From Verrucomicrobiota bacterium (lineage in GTDB: Bacteria > Verrucomicrobiota > Verrucomicrobiia > Verrucomicrobiales > Akkermansiaceae), in contig JAFLEH010000025.1 in assembly GCA_017301995.1 (NCBI GenBank), forward strand, positions 53,981 to 117,980: a stretch of DNA of 64,000 nucleotides. Reading direction: 5' to 3'. The translations under genes were made by a program, and so were the position numbers. Shown piece by piece: positions 46,373-54,978 of this stretch (within the stretch, counting starts at the first letter, position 1; every line of letters begins with the position of its first letter). The notes under the pieces were generated by a model. That model searched no databases. It was given only the letters and a program-made list of their open reading frames with translations, and was not told where the DNA came from.

Positions 46373-47229
46373 TCGCACCCGCCCTGATCCTCCGCCATCT
46401 GGCCCGCCCCGCAATGCTCGCCGGGGTGTTCGCCGCCATCGCGCCCGGCTCGTCACGCGCCGCCACACCGCCCCAACTGGTCCTCCAGAACGGCCGCGCG
46501 GTGCCGATCGCCGCCGTTTCGTTCCAGAACGGCCAGTTGCTGGTCAAGGAAACCACCCCCGAGTTCGCCTCCAACACCACCATCCCGATGGCGCAGGCCG
46601 ACTACGTCACCGGCGACAAACCGGCCGAAATCAATCAGGCCATCGCCCTGATGCTCACCGGAAAACCCCGCGACGCGGCGAAACTCCTCGACCCGTTGCT
46701 CGCGCAGCACCTGTGTACCAACAAACTGCCGGGGAATTTCTGGCTGGAAGCCGCGCGCGCCGCCACCATCGCCCACGCGCTCGACGCCAATCCCAAGGCC
46801 GCGGGCGATCTCATCAAGGCGATTTCCGACGCCACGCCCGCCCAAGGCACCGACCCGTATTACAATCTGGTCCGCGCCATTTCCCAAGCCGGTGCCGCCA
46901 AGGTCCAGGACGGCGTCGATGCCTATGGAGTCATCGCCAATGACAACCTTCCTGCCGATTTGTGCGCCTACGCGGCGTTTTTCCGCGCGGAACTCCTCCG
47001 TGAGCACAAGCGGGACGCGGAGGCTCTCGAGGGCTATCTTTCGATTTCCTGCCTGTTTCCCTCCGGCGGGCTCACCATCAACGGCCTCGCCCGATTCCGC
47101 GCCGCGGAAATGCTCGTCGCCATGAAGCGCCGCGACGAGGCGCTCGCACTGGCCAACTCCGCCACACGCTGCGTGCGCGGCACCGCCGTGGAAGAACCTC
47201 TCAAGAAACTCCTGGAAAGCATCCAATAA
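46369..47229 (+). CDS. Exported TPR-like helper protein
   Basis: 286 residues from ATG 46369, overlapping the preceding stop by 4 bp. Signal peptide (LARPAMLAGVFAAIAPGSSR), a short beta segment (LVLQNGRAVPIAAVSFQNGQ) and then helical repeats of TPR/Sel1 type (ALDANPKAAGDLIKAISDAT, FFRAELLREHKRDAEALEGY, RFRAAEMLVAMKRRDEALAL). Translational coupling implies that it works with the large TPR protein, probably as a periplasmic partner of the ExbB/ExbD motor that follows 36 bp downstream. Confidence 0.82.
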   Translation: MIAPALILRHLARPAMLAGVFAAIAPGSSRAATPPQLVLQNGRAVPIAAVSFQNGQLLVKETTPEFASNTTIPMAQADYVTGDKPAEINQAIALMLTGKPRDAAKLLDPLLAQHLCTNKLPGNFWLEAARAATIAHALDANPKAAGDLIKAISDATPAQGTDPYYNLVRAISQAGAAKVQDGVDAYGVIANDNLPADLCAYAAFFRAELLREHKRDAEALEGYLSISCLFPSGGLTINGLARFRAAEMLVAMKRRDEALALANSATRCVRGTAVEEPLKKLLESIQ

Positions 47230-47265
47230 GTCCAACCCCCACTCCAACCCAACCCGAACCAGTCC

Positions 47266-48057
47266 ATGAAAACCATCGTCCGCACCCTCGTCACCGCGAC
47301 GCTCGTCATGCTACCCACCGCGGCCTTCGCCGCCGAAAAGGCCGGTCATGCCGGCGGCACCAAGAAATCCTATCTCCAGGTCCTGCTGGACGGAGGGTGG
47401 GCCATGTACCCGATCTTCGCGTTCTTGATCGCCACCATCTGGCTCATCATTGACAACTGGCTCCGGACCAGCACCAAAAGGATGATTCCAATGGCGGATT
47501 CCAATACCGCCAAGCAGGCGTTCCTCGCCGGTGATTATGTCGGCGCCTATCAGGCGATGAAAGCCGCCACCAGCCCGTTCGCCAATGTGGTCCAGATGGC
47601 TCTCGGCTCGGTCGGCCATGGCAAGGACGCCACCGAGGAAGCTCTCCACGCCGGCGTGGATAAGGTGAACTCGCAGATTCAAACCCGCATCAACTACCTT
47701 TCCGTTATCGGCGTTTGCACCCCGATGGTCGGTCTGCTCGGTACGGTTTCCGGGATGAAGGGCGCGTTCACCGCGCTGGAAAATTCCGGCATCGGCGATA
47801 CCTCGGCGCTCTCCGGCGCGATCGGTGAGGTGCTCATCGCCACCGCCTCCGGCCTGTTCATCGCCATCCCGGCATTCATGGCGTTCTATTTCCTGCGCAA
47901 CCGCCTGCAGTTCGCCGTCCACAGTCTCGAGGAGGAGGCGTCCAGCCTGTTCCGCAACGCGCCCTACGAATACCTCAAGGACGCCGATGTCGGCCAGGAG
48001 GAAACCTACGCCGCGATGCCGAACTGGATCGCCACCCAGCAGGAGGCCACCGCCTGA
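47266..48057 (+). CDS. MotA/TolQ/ExbB proton-channel protein
   Basis: 263 residues. A signal-like first segment (IVRTLVTATLVMLPTAAFAA) precedes the three canonical helices: ~47-67 (MYPIFAFLIATIWLIIDNW), ~145-170 (YLSVIGVCTPMVGLLGTVSG) and ~185-210 (LIATASGLFIAIPAFMAFYF). The GLLGTVSGMKGAF and GEVLIATASGLFIAIPA motifs line the proton pathway in TolQ/ExbB. With ExbD it forms the inner-membrane motor that converts proton- or sodium-motive force into work on periplasmic partners. The extra N-terminal segment is common in Planctomycetes/Verrucomicrobia ExbB homologues. Confidence 0.93.
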   Translation: MKTIVRTLVTATLVMLPTAAFAAEKAGHAGGTKKSYLQVLLDGGWAMYPIFAFLIATIWLIIDNWLRTSTKRMIPMADSNTAKQAFLAGDYVGAYQAMKAATSPFANVVQMALGSVGHGKDATEEALHAGVDKVNSQIQTRINYLSVIGVCTPMVGLLGTVSGMKGAFTALENSGIGDTSALSGAIGEVLIATASGLFIAIPAFMAFYFLRNRLQFAVHSLEEEASSLFRNAPYEYLKDADVGQEETYAAMPNWIATQQEATA

Positions 48058-48100
48058 TCCGGGACCCCCCCGAAATCCCCAACCCTAACCAACCCGGCAT

Positions 48101-48538
48101 ATGGCAGGCGGCGGCGGCGGCAGTGAAAGCGGCGAACCGGAATTCCAGATCGCCCCGATGATCGACGTGCTGTTGGTCTTGCTCATCTTCTTCATGAGCA
48201 TCACCACGGCGGAAATTCTCAAGGTGGATCCGTCCATCGTGCTTCCCGTCTCTCCCAACGCGAAACGCGCGGAGGCCCAGGAGGCGAAGAACGAACTCGC
48301 GATCAACCTGCGCTTCGACAAGAAAACCGGCAAGGCCGTGATCTGCGTCGATGACAAGGAGTACAACGACACCTCGCAACTCCCACCCTATCTGAAACTC
48401 TGCAAGGAACGCAACCCGCGCCTGCGGGTCGTGTTCCGCTGCGACAAGGACTGCCCGCTGATCGAGGTCCAGCGCGCCGGAAACCTCGTCGGCGAAGGCG
48501 GCATCGCCGATATCGCCTACTCCGCGCTCGACAAATAA
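48101..48538 (+). CDS. ExbD/TolR-family protein 1
   Basis: 145 residues. Short cytoplasmic Gly/Ser-rich lead, then EFQIAPMIDVLLVLLIFFMS: one membrane helix with the motor's essential aspartate (PMIDVLLV). The periplasmic domain (LAINLRFDKKTGKAVICVDD, LRVVFRCDKDCPLIEVQRAG) is the TolR/ExbD fold, with four cysteines (C98, C111, C122, C126 approximately), unusual for the family and possibly disulfide- or metal-linked. Lies between exbB-like and a second exbD-like gene; the two probably form a heterodimeric rotor. Confidence 0.92.
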   Translation: MAGGGGGSESGEPEFQIAPMIDVLLVLLIFFMSITTAEILKVDPSIVLPVSPNAKRAEAQEAKNELAINLRFDKKTGKAVICVDDKEYNDTSQLPPYLKLCKERNPRLRVVFRCDKDCPLIEVQRAGNLVGEGGIADIAYSALDK

Positions 48539-48547
48539 CCACCCGCC

Positions 48548-48997
48548 ATGAGACGCCACAAACGCAAGGAATCTTCGGAAATCCATCTGGGTTTCCAGAT
48601 CGCCCCCATGATCGACGTGGTCTTCGTGATCATGCTTTTCTTCATGGTCATGGCCGGCAAGGTCAAAGTCGAAATGCGCCACAACACCCAGTTGCCCGGC
48701 ACCGTCGAACTCAAGGAAGGCATCATCACCCCGGATGAAATCGCCATCCGCATCGAGGACGACGGCCAGGTCTATCTGAACGACGACCCGCTCGACGCCC
48801 CGGAAACCAAAAACCTGCCCGAGTTGGCCGGCAACCTCATTCAGCTCAAAAAGAGCGCCACCGCCTCCAAGTCCGACCTGCTCGTCACCATCTACGGCGC
48901 CGAACAGGCGAAGTACGAGCGCTTCGTCGATTGCCTGGACGCGCTCACCCGCGCCGGCATCGAAAAGGTCACCTTCCAGGCGGGCGCGCCCGAATAA
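48548..48997 (+). CDS. ExbD/TolR-family protein 2
   Basis: 149 residues, 9 bp after the first ExbD gene. Basic cytoplasmic start (MRRHKRKESSEIHLGF), membrane helix QIAPMIDVVFVIMLFFMVMA with the conserved Asp, then a periplasmic domain (IAIRIEDDGQVYLNDDPLDA, LLVTIYGAEQAKYERFVDCL). It differs from the first ExbD mainly in the linker (VEMRHNTQLPGTVELKEG) and lacks its cysteines. Paired, non-identical ExbD genes beside one ExbB are characteristic of these clusters in the PVC superphylum. Confidence 0.92.
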   Translation: MRRHKRKESSEIHLGFQIAPMIDVVFVIMLFFMVMAGKVKVEMRHNTQLPGTVELKEGIITPDEIAIRIEDDGQVYLNDDPLDAPETKNLPELAGNLIQLKKSATASKSDLLVTIYGAEQAKYERFVDCLDALTRAGIEKVTFQAGAPE

Positions 48998-49024
48998 CCC
49001 TCCAACCCGCAACTTTGCACGGCC

Positions 49025-50656
49025 ATGTACGAAACCGAACCCGATTCCCAATTCCATCTGACCAAGGAAAAGGCGAAACCCTCGCTCTGGAGCCGGATCG
49101 GCGGTGGCGCGCTCGCGTTCGCCATCTCCGTGGCGGGGATCGCCGTCGTCATCCTCGCGTATTGGTATTTCACCATCCCGCCCAAGCCGCCGAAGAACGT
49201 CGATTTCATGCCTCCCGGCGGTGGCGGCGGCGAACGTGCCGCCGATAGCAAGGTGAACCAGAAACGCCAGAAACAGATCGTCCCCAACACCAACGTCAAG
49301 CGGGTGTTCGCGGAAGGCGCGGCCTCCACTTTCACCATCCCCGACCAAAGCGACACCTTCGGCGAAATGTCGCCGCTGGCGTCCATCAGCGGCGGCGGCA
49401 TGTCCGGCGGTCTCGGCGGCTCCGGCCTCGGCAAAGGCTTCGGCAAAGGCAACGGGAGCGGCGCCGGAATGGGCAACGGCGGCGGCGTCGGCAAGCTCTT
49501 CGGCCTCATCCCGGAAACCATGCGGAAACGCTGCACCAAGGAGGACCGGCTCTCGCGCATCGCCGAAACCGGCGGCACGCCGGAGTGCGAGGTCGCCGTC
49601 GAAAACGCGCTGCGCTGGCTCAAATCCAAACAGCAGCCGGACGGCTCGTGGACCGGCCAAAGCAAGGCCGCGATGACCGGTCTGGCCCTGCTCGCCTACT
49701 TCGGCCACTGCGAGACGCCCGCCTCCAAGGAGTTCGGCGATTCCTGCCTCCGCGGCATCACCTATTTGGTCAACCTCGGCCTGAAAAACGACGGGAAGCT
49801 CGCCGACAACTTCGTGGCCAACAGTTGGTGCTACGAGCACGCCATCGCCACCTACGCGCTCGGCGAGGCGGCCACCTTCTGCAAGGATATCAAACAAGAT
49901 GTGCCCGGACTCAACGAAGTCGTCGAAAAAGCCGGACAGTTCATCATCGACAACCAGTGCAAGAATGGCGGTTGGGCATATCTCTATCAAACCGCGGACA
50001 TCAAAGGCAAAAAATTCAACCCCGAAAAGAACCGGGAGGAAGACACCACGGCCAAGCCCCACACAGACGTGTCGGTCGTCGGTTGGCAGATTCAGGCGCT
50101 TAAGGCGTGCAGCCATACCGGCATCCGGTACCGCGGCCTGAACGGATGTATCACGCAGGGCCTCCGCTATCTTGAGGATTGCCAGGACAAGAGCGGGGGT
50201 TATGGTTATAACAGCCCGGGGCTCCACGGGAATCTGGACTACCACACACTGACCGGTGTCGGCATGTTGTGCCACCAGATGTGGGGAAAGGGCAACAGTC
50301 CCGACGTTCGCAAGGCGGGTGACTACGTGATGGAAAAATCAAAGTTCGACTACAATGGCGTCCACTGCGACCTCTACGGCCACTATTACGAGTCCCAGGC
50401 AATGATGCAACTCGGAGGAAAATTCTGGGAGCACTACAACGGGCTCTACCGCGACCAACTTCTCAAGAATCAGAATCCCGACGGTTCATGGAAGAAACCC
50501 GGCGGCAATCTGGAGGATGGCAAAGTGCGCGCGGTTGCTCCTTCATACCGATCCAACGAAGTTTATCGCACCTGCCTCTGCACGCTGATGCTGGAGGTCT
50601 ATTACCGCTTCCTCAGCACCGGTGGCGGCGGAGCCCGCGAGAACCGCGGGATCTAA
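49025..50656 (+). CDS. Membrane-anchored prenyltransferase/squalene-oxidase-repeat protein (TonB-like topology)
   Basis: 543 residues. Cytoplasmic lead of ~30 residues, one membrane helix (~32-56, ALAFAISVAGIAVVILAYWY), a periplasmic Pro/Gly-rich linker with GGGGG and GLGKGFGKGNGSGAG, then from ~180 an alpha/alpha-toroid domain of the terpene-cyclase/alpha-2-macroglobulin type: LRWLKSKQQPDGSWTG, LVNLGLKNDGK, SWCYEHAIATYALGEA, QCKNGGWAYLY, LEDCQDKSGGYGYNS, YESQAMMQLGGKFWEHYNG. The DCTAE-type cyclase acid motif is not evident, so it is more likely a binding or processing domain than a squalene cyclase. N-terminal topology mimics TonB/TolA, matching its position after ExbB-ExbD-ExbD. Stop overlaps the convergent birA end by 4 bp. 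Confidence 0.85.
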   Translation: MYETEPDSQFHLTKEKAKPSLWSRIGGGALAFAISVAGIAVVILAYWYFTIPPKPPKNVDFMPPGGGGGERAADSKVNQKRQKQIVPNTNVKRVFAEGAASTFTIPDQSDTFGEMSPLASISGGGMSGGLGGSGLGKGFGKGNGSGAGMGNGGGVGKLFGLIPETMRKRCTKEDRLSRIAETGGTPECEVAVENALRWLKSKQQPDGSWTGQSKAAMTGLALLAYFGHCETPASKEFGDSCLRGITYLVNLGLKNDGKLADNFVANSWCYEHAIATYALGEAATFCKDIKQDVPGLNEVVEKAGQFIIDNQCKNGGWAYLYQTADIKGKKFNPEKNREEDTTAKPHTDVSVVGWQIQALKACSHTGIRYRGLNGCITQGLRYLEDCQDKSGGYGYNSPGLHGNLDYHTLTGVGMLCHQMWGKGNSPDVRKAGDYVMEKSKFDYNGVHCDLYGHYYESQAMMQLGGKFWEHYNGLYRDQLLKNQNPDGSWKKPGGNLEDGKVRAVAPSYRSNEVYRTCLCTLMLEVYYRFLSTGGGGARENRGI

Positions 50657-51396
50657 CTTCCGAGAAACATCTCGCCGATCGCCACCGGTTCGATCCGGTC
50701 CGGCGCGGTGCGGATCATGAGGGCGCCCTCGAGGTCCACATCCTCGGCAATGCCGCGGAGGGATTCGGTGCCGCGGCGGATTTCCACCTCGCGGCCCAGG
50801 AACCCGCAGCGGGCGAGGTATTCGTCGCGGATCAGGCCGAAGCCGTGTTCCAGCAGTGCGTCGCGCTCGCGGAAGAACATTTCCAGAAGAGCGTCGCGGA
50901 AGGCATCGGCGTCCACCGGGGAGCCGGTCCATTCGGATAGGGAGGTGGCGGGCTGGGAAACGGTGGCGAGGGTGGCGGCGTCCAGGTTGAGGTTCACGCC
51001 GAGCCCCAGCGCCATACCGCCGAAGGTATGGCCCTGGACGACGGTTTCCGCCAGCAGGCCGGCGATCTTCCGGCCATCCAGCAGCACGTCGTTGGGCCAT
51101 TTGAGGGTGGCGCGCGCACCATGGCCGTCGAGCATCCGGCAGACGGTTAGGGCAAGAAGTTGCGAGAGATTCGCCAGCGGCAGCGACGCGGGCGCGGCGT
51201 GGCGCGGTTTGATCACCAGGGTGAGGCACAGGTTGCCCGGCAGGTGGGAGACCCACGGGCGGTTCATCCGGCCGTGGCCCGCGGTCTGGATGTCCGCCTG
51301 GATCACGTCGCCATCCGCCAGTTCGGTTAGATTGGCGAGCGCGTGGCGGTTGGTGGAGTCCAGCTCCGCGAAACGGATGACCCGGTGGCGAACCAT
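50653..51396 (-). CDS. birA: Biotin--[acetyl-CoA-carboxylase] ligase
   Basis: 247 residues without the N-terminal DNA-binding domain, so an enzyme-only (type I) BirA. Catalytic motifs: ELDSTNRHAL, AGHGRMNRPWVS (the GRGRxxRxW biotinyl-AMP loop), KWPNDVLLDGRKIAGLL with the catalytic lysine, and GLGVNLNL. It activates biotin and attaches it to the lysine of acceptor domains; the obvious acceptor is the MKM biotin site of the adjacent carboxyltransferase gene (51406), 9 bp upstream in the same orientation. This pairing suggests one operon for a biotin-dependent sodium-pumping decarboxylase. Confidence 0.92.
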   Translation of the reverse strand: MVRHRVIRFAELDSTNRHALANLTELADGDVIQADIQTAGHGRMNRPWVSHLPGNLCLTLVIKPRHAAPASLPLANLSQLLALTVCRMLDGHGARATLKWPNDVLLDGRKIAGLLAETVVQGHTFGGMALGLGVNLNLDAATLATVSQPATSLSEWTGSPVDADAFRDALLEMFFRERDALLEHGFGLIRDEYLARCGFLGREVEIRRGTESLRGIAEDVDLEGALMIRTAPDRIEPVAIGEMFLGS

Positions 51397-51405
51397 GGCC
51401 GGTAC

Positions 51406-53244
51406 CTAGCGGATAATCGCGAGTTCCTGGCCGGCCTGGACGAAATCGCCCTGCTTGACGCGGATCTCGGCCACGGTGCCGTTGACCGTTGAGACGATGG
51501 CGTTTTCCATTTTCATCGACTCGATCACCAGCACGACATCGCCCTCTTTCACCGGAGTGCCCACCGGTTTCTCGATGCGCAGCACCTGGCCGGGCATCTG
51601 GGTGATCATTGGCTGGCCCATTTCCGATTGTCCGGCGGAGGCCTTTGGCGGGGCGGCCGCCTCGGCGGCTTCGGCCTTGGTCACGCCCACGGCGTAGCTG
51701 GTGCCGTTGACCAGCGCGTTGCGGCCATCGAGCACCACGCGGTATTTGCGGCCGCTCAGTTCGACATTATAGGCTTCCGGCGCGGCGGGTCCGGACGGCG
51801 CGACGGGTTTCGGCGCGGATTCGGATTCGGTGGCTTTCGATTTCGGCTTGTTCTTGCGCACGCCGATGGTGCCGTTGCCCTTGAGGAAGGCGATACCCTT
51901 TTCCTCGCAGGAGGCCACGATGAAGATGTTTTCGTCGGTGACCGGAAGGCCTTCCATCATGAGCTGCGCCTGGGCGGGGATGAGGCCGCGTTTGGGGTCC
52001 TGCTCGATGGCGGTCAGATGGTCGGTGGTGGGCGGCAGCTTGAGCTGCTCCGAGGCGATCCTGACAACCTCCGGATCGGGGGCCACCGGGGTTTTTCCGA
52101 AGTATCCGAGGACCATCTTGCCGTAGCCGTCGGCGATTTTTTTCCACGGGCCGAACATCACATTGTTGAACGCCTGCTGGAAGTAGAACTGGCTGACGGG
52201 GGTGACGGAGGTGCCGAATCCGCCTTTTTCCACGGCCTCGCCCATGGCGGCGATGACTTCCGGGTATTTGTCCATCAGGCCGTTGTCGCGGAGCATCTGG
52301 GTGTTGGCGGTGAGCGCTCCGCCGGGCATCGGGAAGAATGGGATCAGCGGTTCCACGGCGGTGGCTTCGGGTGGCACGAAGTAGTCCTTCATCGCCTCCT
52401 TGAACATCTGCTCCAGCTTGATGATCTTGTGGATGTCCACATCCAGCGAGTAGTCGGTGCCGCGCAGCGCGTGCCACATGGTGATCACATCCGGCTGGCT
52501 GGTGCCGCCGGAAACCGGGGCCAGCGAGAGGTCGATCTGGTCCGCGCCGGCTTCGATGGCCGCTTTGTAGGCGGTGGCGCAGGTGCCGGCCGTCTCGTGG
52601 GAGTGGAACGCGATTTTCACCTTGTCGCCCAGCACGCGGCGGGCCATGCGTATCGTTTCATGGACCTTCTGCGGCCGGGCGGTGCCGGAGGCGTCCTTGA
52701 AGCACACGGAATCGTAGGGCAGCCCGGAATCCAGGATGCCGCGCAGCGTGGTTTCGTAGAAATCCACCTCGTGCGCGCCGGTGCAGCCGGGCGGCAGTTC
52801 CATCAGCGTGACCACCACCTCGTGGCGCAGACCGGCATCGCGGATGCACTGGCCGGACCAGATCAGGTTCTGGACATCGTTGAGGGCGTCGAAGTTGCGG
52901 ATGGTGGTCATCCCGTGTTTCTTGAACATTCGGGCATGCAGCTTGATCACATCGCGCGGTTGGGCCTTGAGCGCCACCACGCTGATGCCGCGGGCGAGGG
53001 TTTGCAGTTCCGCGTCCGGCCCGGTGGCCTTGCGGAAGGCGTCCATCACATCGAAGGCGTTTTCGTTCGAGTAAAAATACGGGCTCTGGAACAGCGCGCC
53101 GCCGCCGGCCTCGAAGTGGGTGATCCCGCACTCCCGCGCGGCAAACTCCACACAGGGCAGGTAGTCCTTGGAAAATACGCGGGCTCCATAGACGGATTGG
53201 AAGCCGTCGCGGAAGGCGGTGAGCATGAATTCGATCTTTTTCAT
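51406..53244 (-). CDS. oadA: Biotin-dependent carboxyltransferase, oxaloacetate decarboxylase alpha-like
   Basis: 612 residues from ATG 53242-53244. Residues 1-~440 form the TIM-barrel carboxyltransferase plus PYC_OADA domain (FMLTAFRDGFQSVYGARVFS, FKDASGTARPQKVHETIRMA with the metal/lysine region, IAFHSHETAGTCATAYKAAI, LAPVSGGTSQPDVITMWHAL). A Pro/Ala hinge (~505-560) leads to the biotinyl domain ending in VVLVIESMKMENAIVS, where the lysine between two methionines is biotinylated. With a gamma-like and an OadB-type subunit upstream, the complex should decarboxylate oxaloacetate or a related beta-keto acid and export Na+. The RDGFQS motif deviates from the RDAHQS of known OadA, so another substrate such as methylmalonyl-CoA or glutaconyl-CoA cannot be excluded. 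Confidence 0.87.
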   Translation of the reverse strand: MKKIEFMLTAFRDGFQSVYGARVFSKDYLPCVEFAARECGITHFEAGGGALFQSPYFYSNENAFDVMDAFRKATGPDAELQTLARGISVVALKAQPRDVIKLHARMFKKHGMTTIRNFDALNDVQNLIWSGQCIRDAGLRHEVVVTLMELPPGCTGAHEVDFYETTLRGILDSGLPYDSVCFKDASGTARPQKVHETIRMARRVLGDKVKIAFHSHETAGTCATAYKAAIEAGADQIDLSLAPVSGGTSQPDVITMWHALRGTDYSLDVDIHKIIKLEQMFKEAMKDYFVPPEATAVEPLIPFFPMPGGALTANTQMLRDNGLMDKYPEVIAAMGEAVEKGGFGTSVTPVSQFYFQQAFNNVMFGPWKKIADGYGKMVLGYFGKTPVAPDPEVVRIASEQLKLPPTTDHLTAIEQDPKRGLIPAQAQLMMEGLPVTDENIFIVASCEEKGIAFLKGNGTIGVRKNKPKSKATESESAPKPVAPSGPAAPEAYNVELSGRKYRVVLDGRNALVNGTSYAVGVTKAEAAEAAAPPKASAGQSEMGQPMITQMPGQVLRIEKPVGTPVKEGDVVLVIESMKMENAIVSTVNGTVAEIRVKQGDFVQAGQELAIIR

Positions 53245-53293
53245 CGGGAAATGCGGGAGCGGTGTTCGGGTTGGGCGGGCGGTTGGAAAGGGG

Positions 53294-53518
53294 TCATTTG
53301 CGGTTGGCGCGGGCATAGGCCACGGCGATGGCCACGGCCACGCATTCCTCCTCCTTGATCGTGTCGGAGGTCGGCATGGCTAGATCGTCGTCTTCGGCGT
53401 CGCGGTCGAGGCGCAGCCGCTTGATGGCGAGCCCCACCAGCGGAATCAGCAGCGCGATGACCATCGCGAAGACGATCGTCAGGAGGTAGGCAATGAGCGT
53501 GAAAGTGACGGACTGCAT
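53294..53518 (-). CDS. Small gamma subunit-like protein of the decarboxylase pump
   Basis: 74 residues: one N-terminal membrane helix (FTLIAYLLTIVFAMVIALLI PL region, residues ~5-30), a charged linker (RLRLDRDAEDDDLAMPTSDT) and a C-terminal helix (EEECVAVAIAVAYARANRK). Size, topology and position between the alpha-like and beta genes match OadG/MmdD-type subunits, which hold the alpha subunit to the membrane and often bind Zn. Sequence similarity is weak, so the call rests mainly on context. Confidence 0.72.
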   Translation of the reverse strand: MQSVTFTLIAYLLTIVFAMVIALLIPLVGLAIKRLRLDRDAEDDDLAMPTSDTIKEEECVAVAIAVAYARANRK

Positions 53519-53539
53519 GGGCTGGGTGACGGTTGGAGG

Positions 53540-54805
53540 TTAGCCGGCGAGTTTGGCCAGCAGGCTGCAGAAGATGCCGGCGATGATGGCGGTGGTGATC
53601 ACGCCGCTGATGTTGGCGCCGAGCGCGGCGGGCATCACCACCGCGTGCGGATTGTCCTTGGAAACGACTTTCTGCGCCACCTTGGCGGTGGTGGGCACGC
53701 AGCTCACCCCGGCGATTCCCACCACCGGGTTAATCTTGCCGCCGGACACCCACCACATGAAATAGCCCCCCAGCAGGCCGCCCACGCCGGAAAGCAGCAG
53801 CGCCAGGCAGCCTAGCAACAGCAGCGGCAGGATCTTCGGGTCCATGATCGTGTTGGCGTCGCACAGGATGCCGAGCATCAGGCCCAGGAACATCGTCGAA
53901 CCGTAGAGCACCGGGCCGCCGATGAAATCCTGGAACGCCTTGATCCCGGACTCGCGGATCACCACGCCGAAAAACAGCGAGAAAATCAGCGGCGCGGCCA
54001 CCGGCAGCAGGAACGAGAGCAGCACGCACATCACCGTGGCCACACACATTTTCTCAAACGCGGTGTACTGGGTTTGATTCTTCGGCGGATCCATCGGCAG
54101 GCTGCGCAGCCGCTTGGGCACCATCAGTTTGATCAGATAGGGATAGCCGCCGTAGGTCAGCCCCAGATAGAGATAGGCCACCACCGCGATCGGCACGAAC
54201 AGATGCGGCGCCAGCTTCAGCGAGGTGAACAGCACCATCGGCCCGTCCGCGCCGCCGACGATGGCGATCGCCGCGGCTTCCTTGATGTTGAACCCGAACG
54301 CGGTCGCCACCGGAATGGTTAGAAACGAACCGAGTTCCGCGAACAGCGCCAGTACCATGCTGGTGACCGGCCGGGCCAGCACGAAGCCGATGTCCAGCAG
54401 TGTGCCGATCCCCATGAACACGAAGCAGGCGATCAGGCCGTTGCTGAAAGTGAAGCTGTAGATCGGCTGCAACCAGTCGATCTGCAGGATGGTCATCATG
54501 TCCGCCGCGTTTTTCACCATGTCGGCGGACGCGCCGGCCGTGGGTTCCACGAACAGATTGCCCAGACGGTGCGCCTTGTTCACCGGATCGAGGGGGTCGA
54601 AAAACATCACCGCCGCGTTGATCGTGGCCATGCCCAGCCCCATCGGAATCATGATGAGCGCCTCGAGGATGCCTTTGCGGCCCAGATACATCAGCAGCAG
54701 GCCCAGAAATATCAGCCCCACGCGCGCCAGAGCCAGTTGCGGCGAGACGGCGAACAAGGTCGTGATGCCTTGGAAAATTTCCTTCAGGGATTCCAGTGTG
54801 ATCAT
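53540..54805 (-). CDS. oadB: Sodium-pumping decarboxylase beta subunit
   Basis: 421 residues from ATG 54803-54805; a TTG nine codons upstream is also in frame. Nine or more hydrophobic helices with the OadB/GcdB/MmdB hallmarks: DPLDPVNKAHRLGNLFVEPT near the start, NGLIACFVFMGIGTLLDIGF, GGADGPMVLFTSLKLAPHLF, LPVAAPLIFSLFFGVVIRES, DANTIMDPKILPLLLLG and the C-terminal NPVVGIAGVSCVPTTAKVAQ with the essential Asn/Gly helix. It couples decarboxylation of carboxybiotin on the alpha subunit to Na+ export. First gene of the minus-strand set; the NhaD antiporter gene lies 174 bp upstream in the same direction. Confidence 0.92.
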   Translation of the reverse strand: MITLESLKEIFQGITTLFAVSPQLALARVGLIFLGLLLMYLGRKGILEALIMIPMGLGMATINAAVMFFDPLDPVNKAHRLGNLFVEPTAGASADMVKNAADMMTILQIDWLQPIYSFTFSNGLIACFVFMGIGTLLDIGFVLARPVTSMVLALFAELGSFLTIPVATAFGFNIKEAAAIAIVGGADGPMVLFTSLKLAPHLFVPIAVVAYLYLGLTYGGYPYLIKLMVPKRLRSLPMDPPKNQTQYTAFEKMCVATVMCVLLSFLLPVAAPLIFSLFFGVVIRESGIKAFQDFIGGPVLYGSTMFLGLMLGILCDANTIMDPKILPLLLLGCLALLLSGVGGLLGGYFMWWVSGGKINPVVGIAGVSCVPTTAKVAQKVVSKDNPHAVVMPAALGANISGVITTAIIAGIFCSLLAKLAG

Positions 54806-54978
54806 GGGCGTTCCGGTTTGCGTGTCCTCCAAACTGCGAACCCCGGTGGCCTGGCGAGACCCTCCGGGGCGAAAGCGCGGGAAACGTGCTCCCTGTTCCG
54901 CCCCTTGTCTCGCCCGATCTTACTTTAATCCGCGCAAATCCCGTGAAAATACGACGACCCACCCGTTCGGGGGAGGGA

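Noticed and set aside
44594..46468. 624-residue minus-strand frame opposite the TPR gene
   Set aside because: No domain pattern, antisense to a clear TPR protein with signal peptide.
47975..50275. 766-residue minus-strand reading frame across the ExbD and toroid genes
   Set aside because: Antisense shadow; the plus strand has recognisable ExbD and prenyltransferase-repeat sequences.
49025..50656. Interpretation as a true squalene-hopene cyclase
   Set aside because: The aspartate-rich catalytic motif could not be found and the protein has a TonB-like N-terminal anchor; only the repeat fold is shared.
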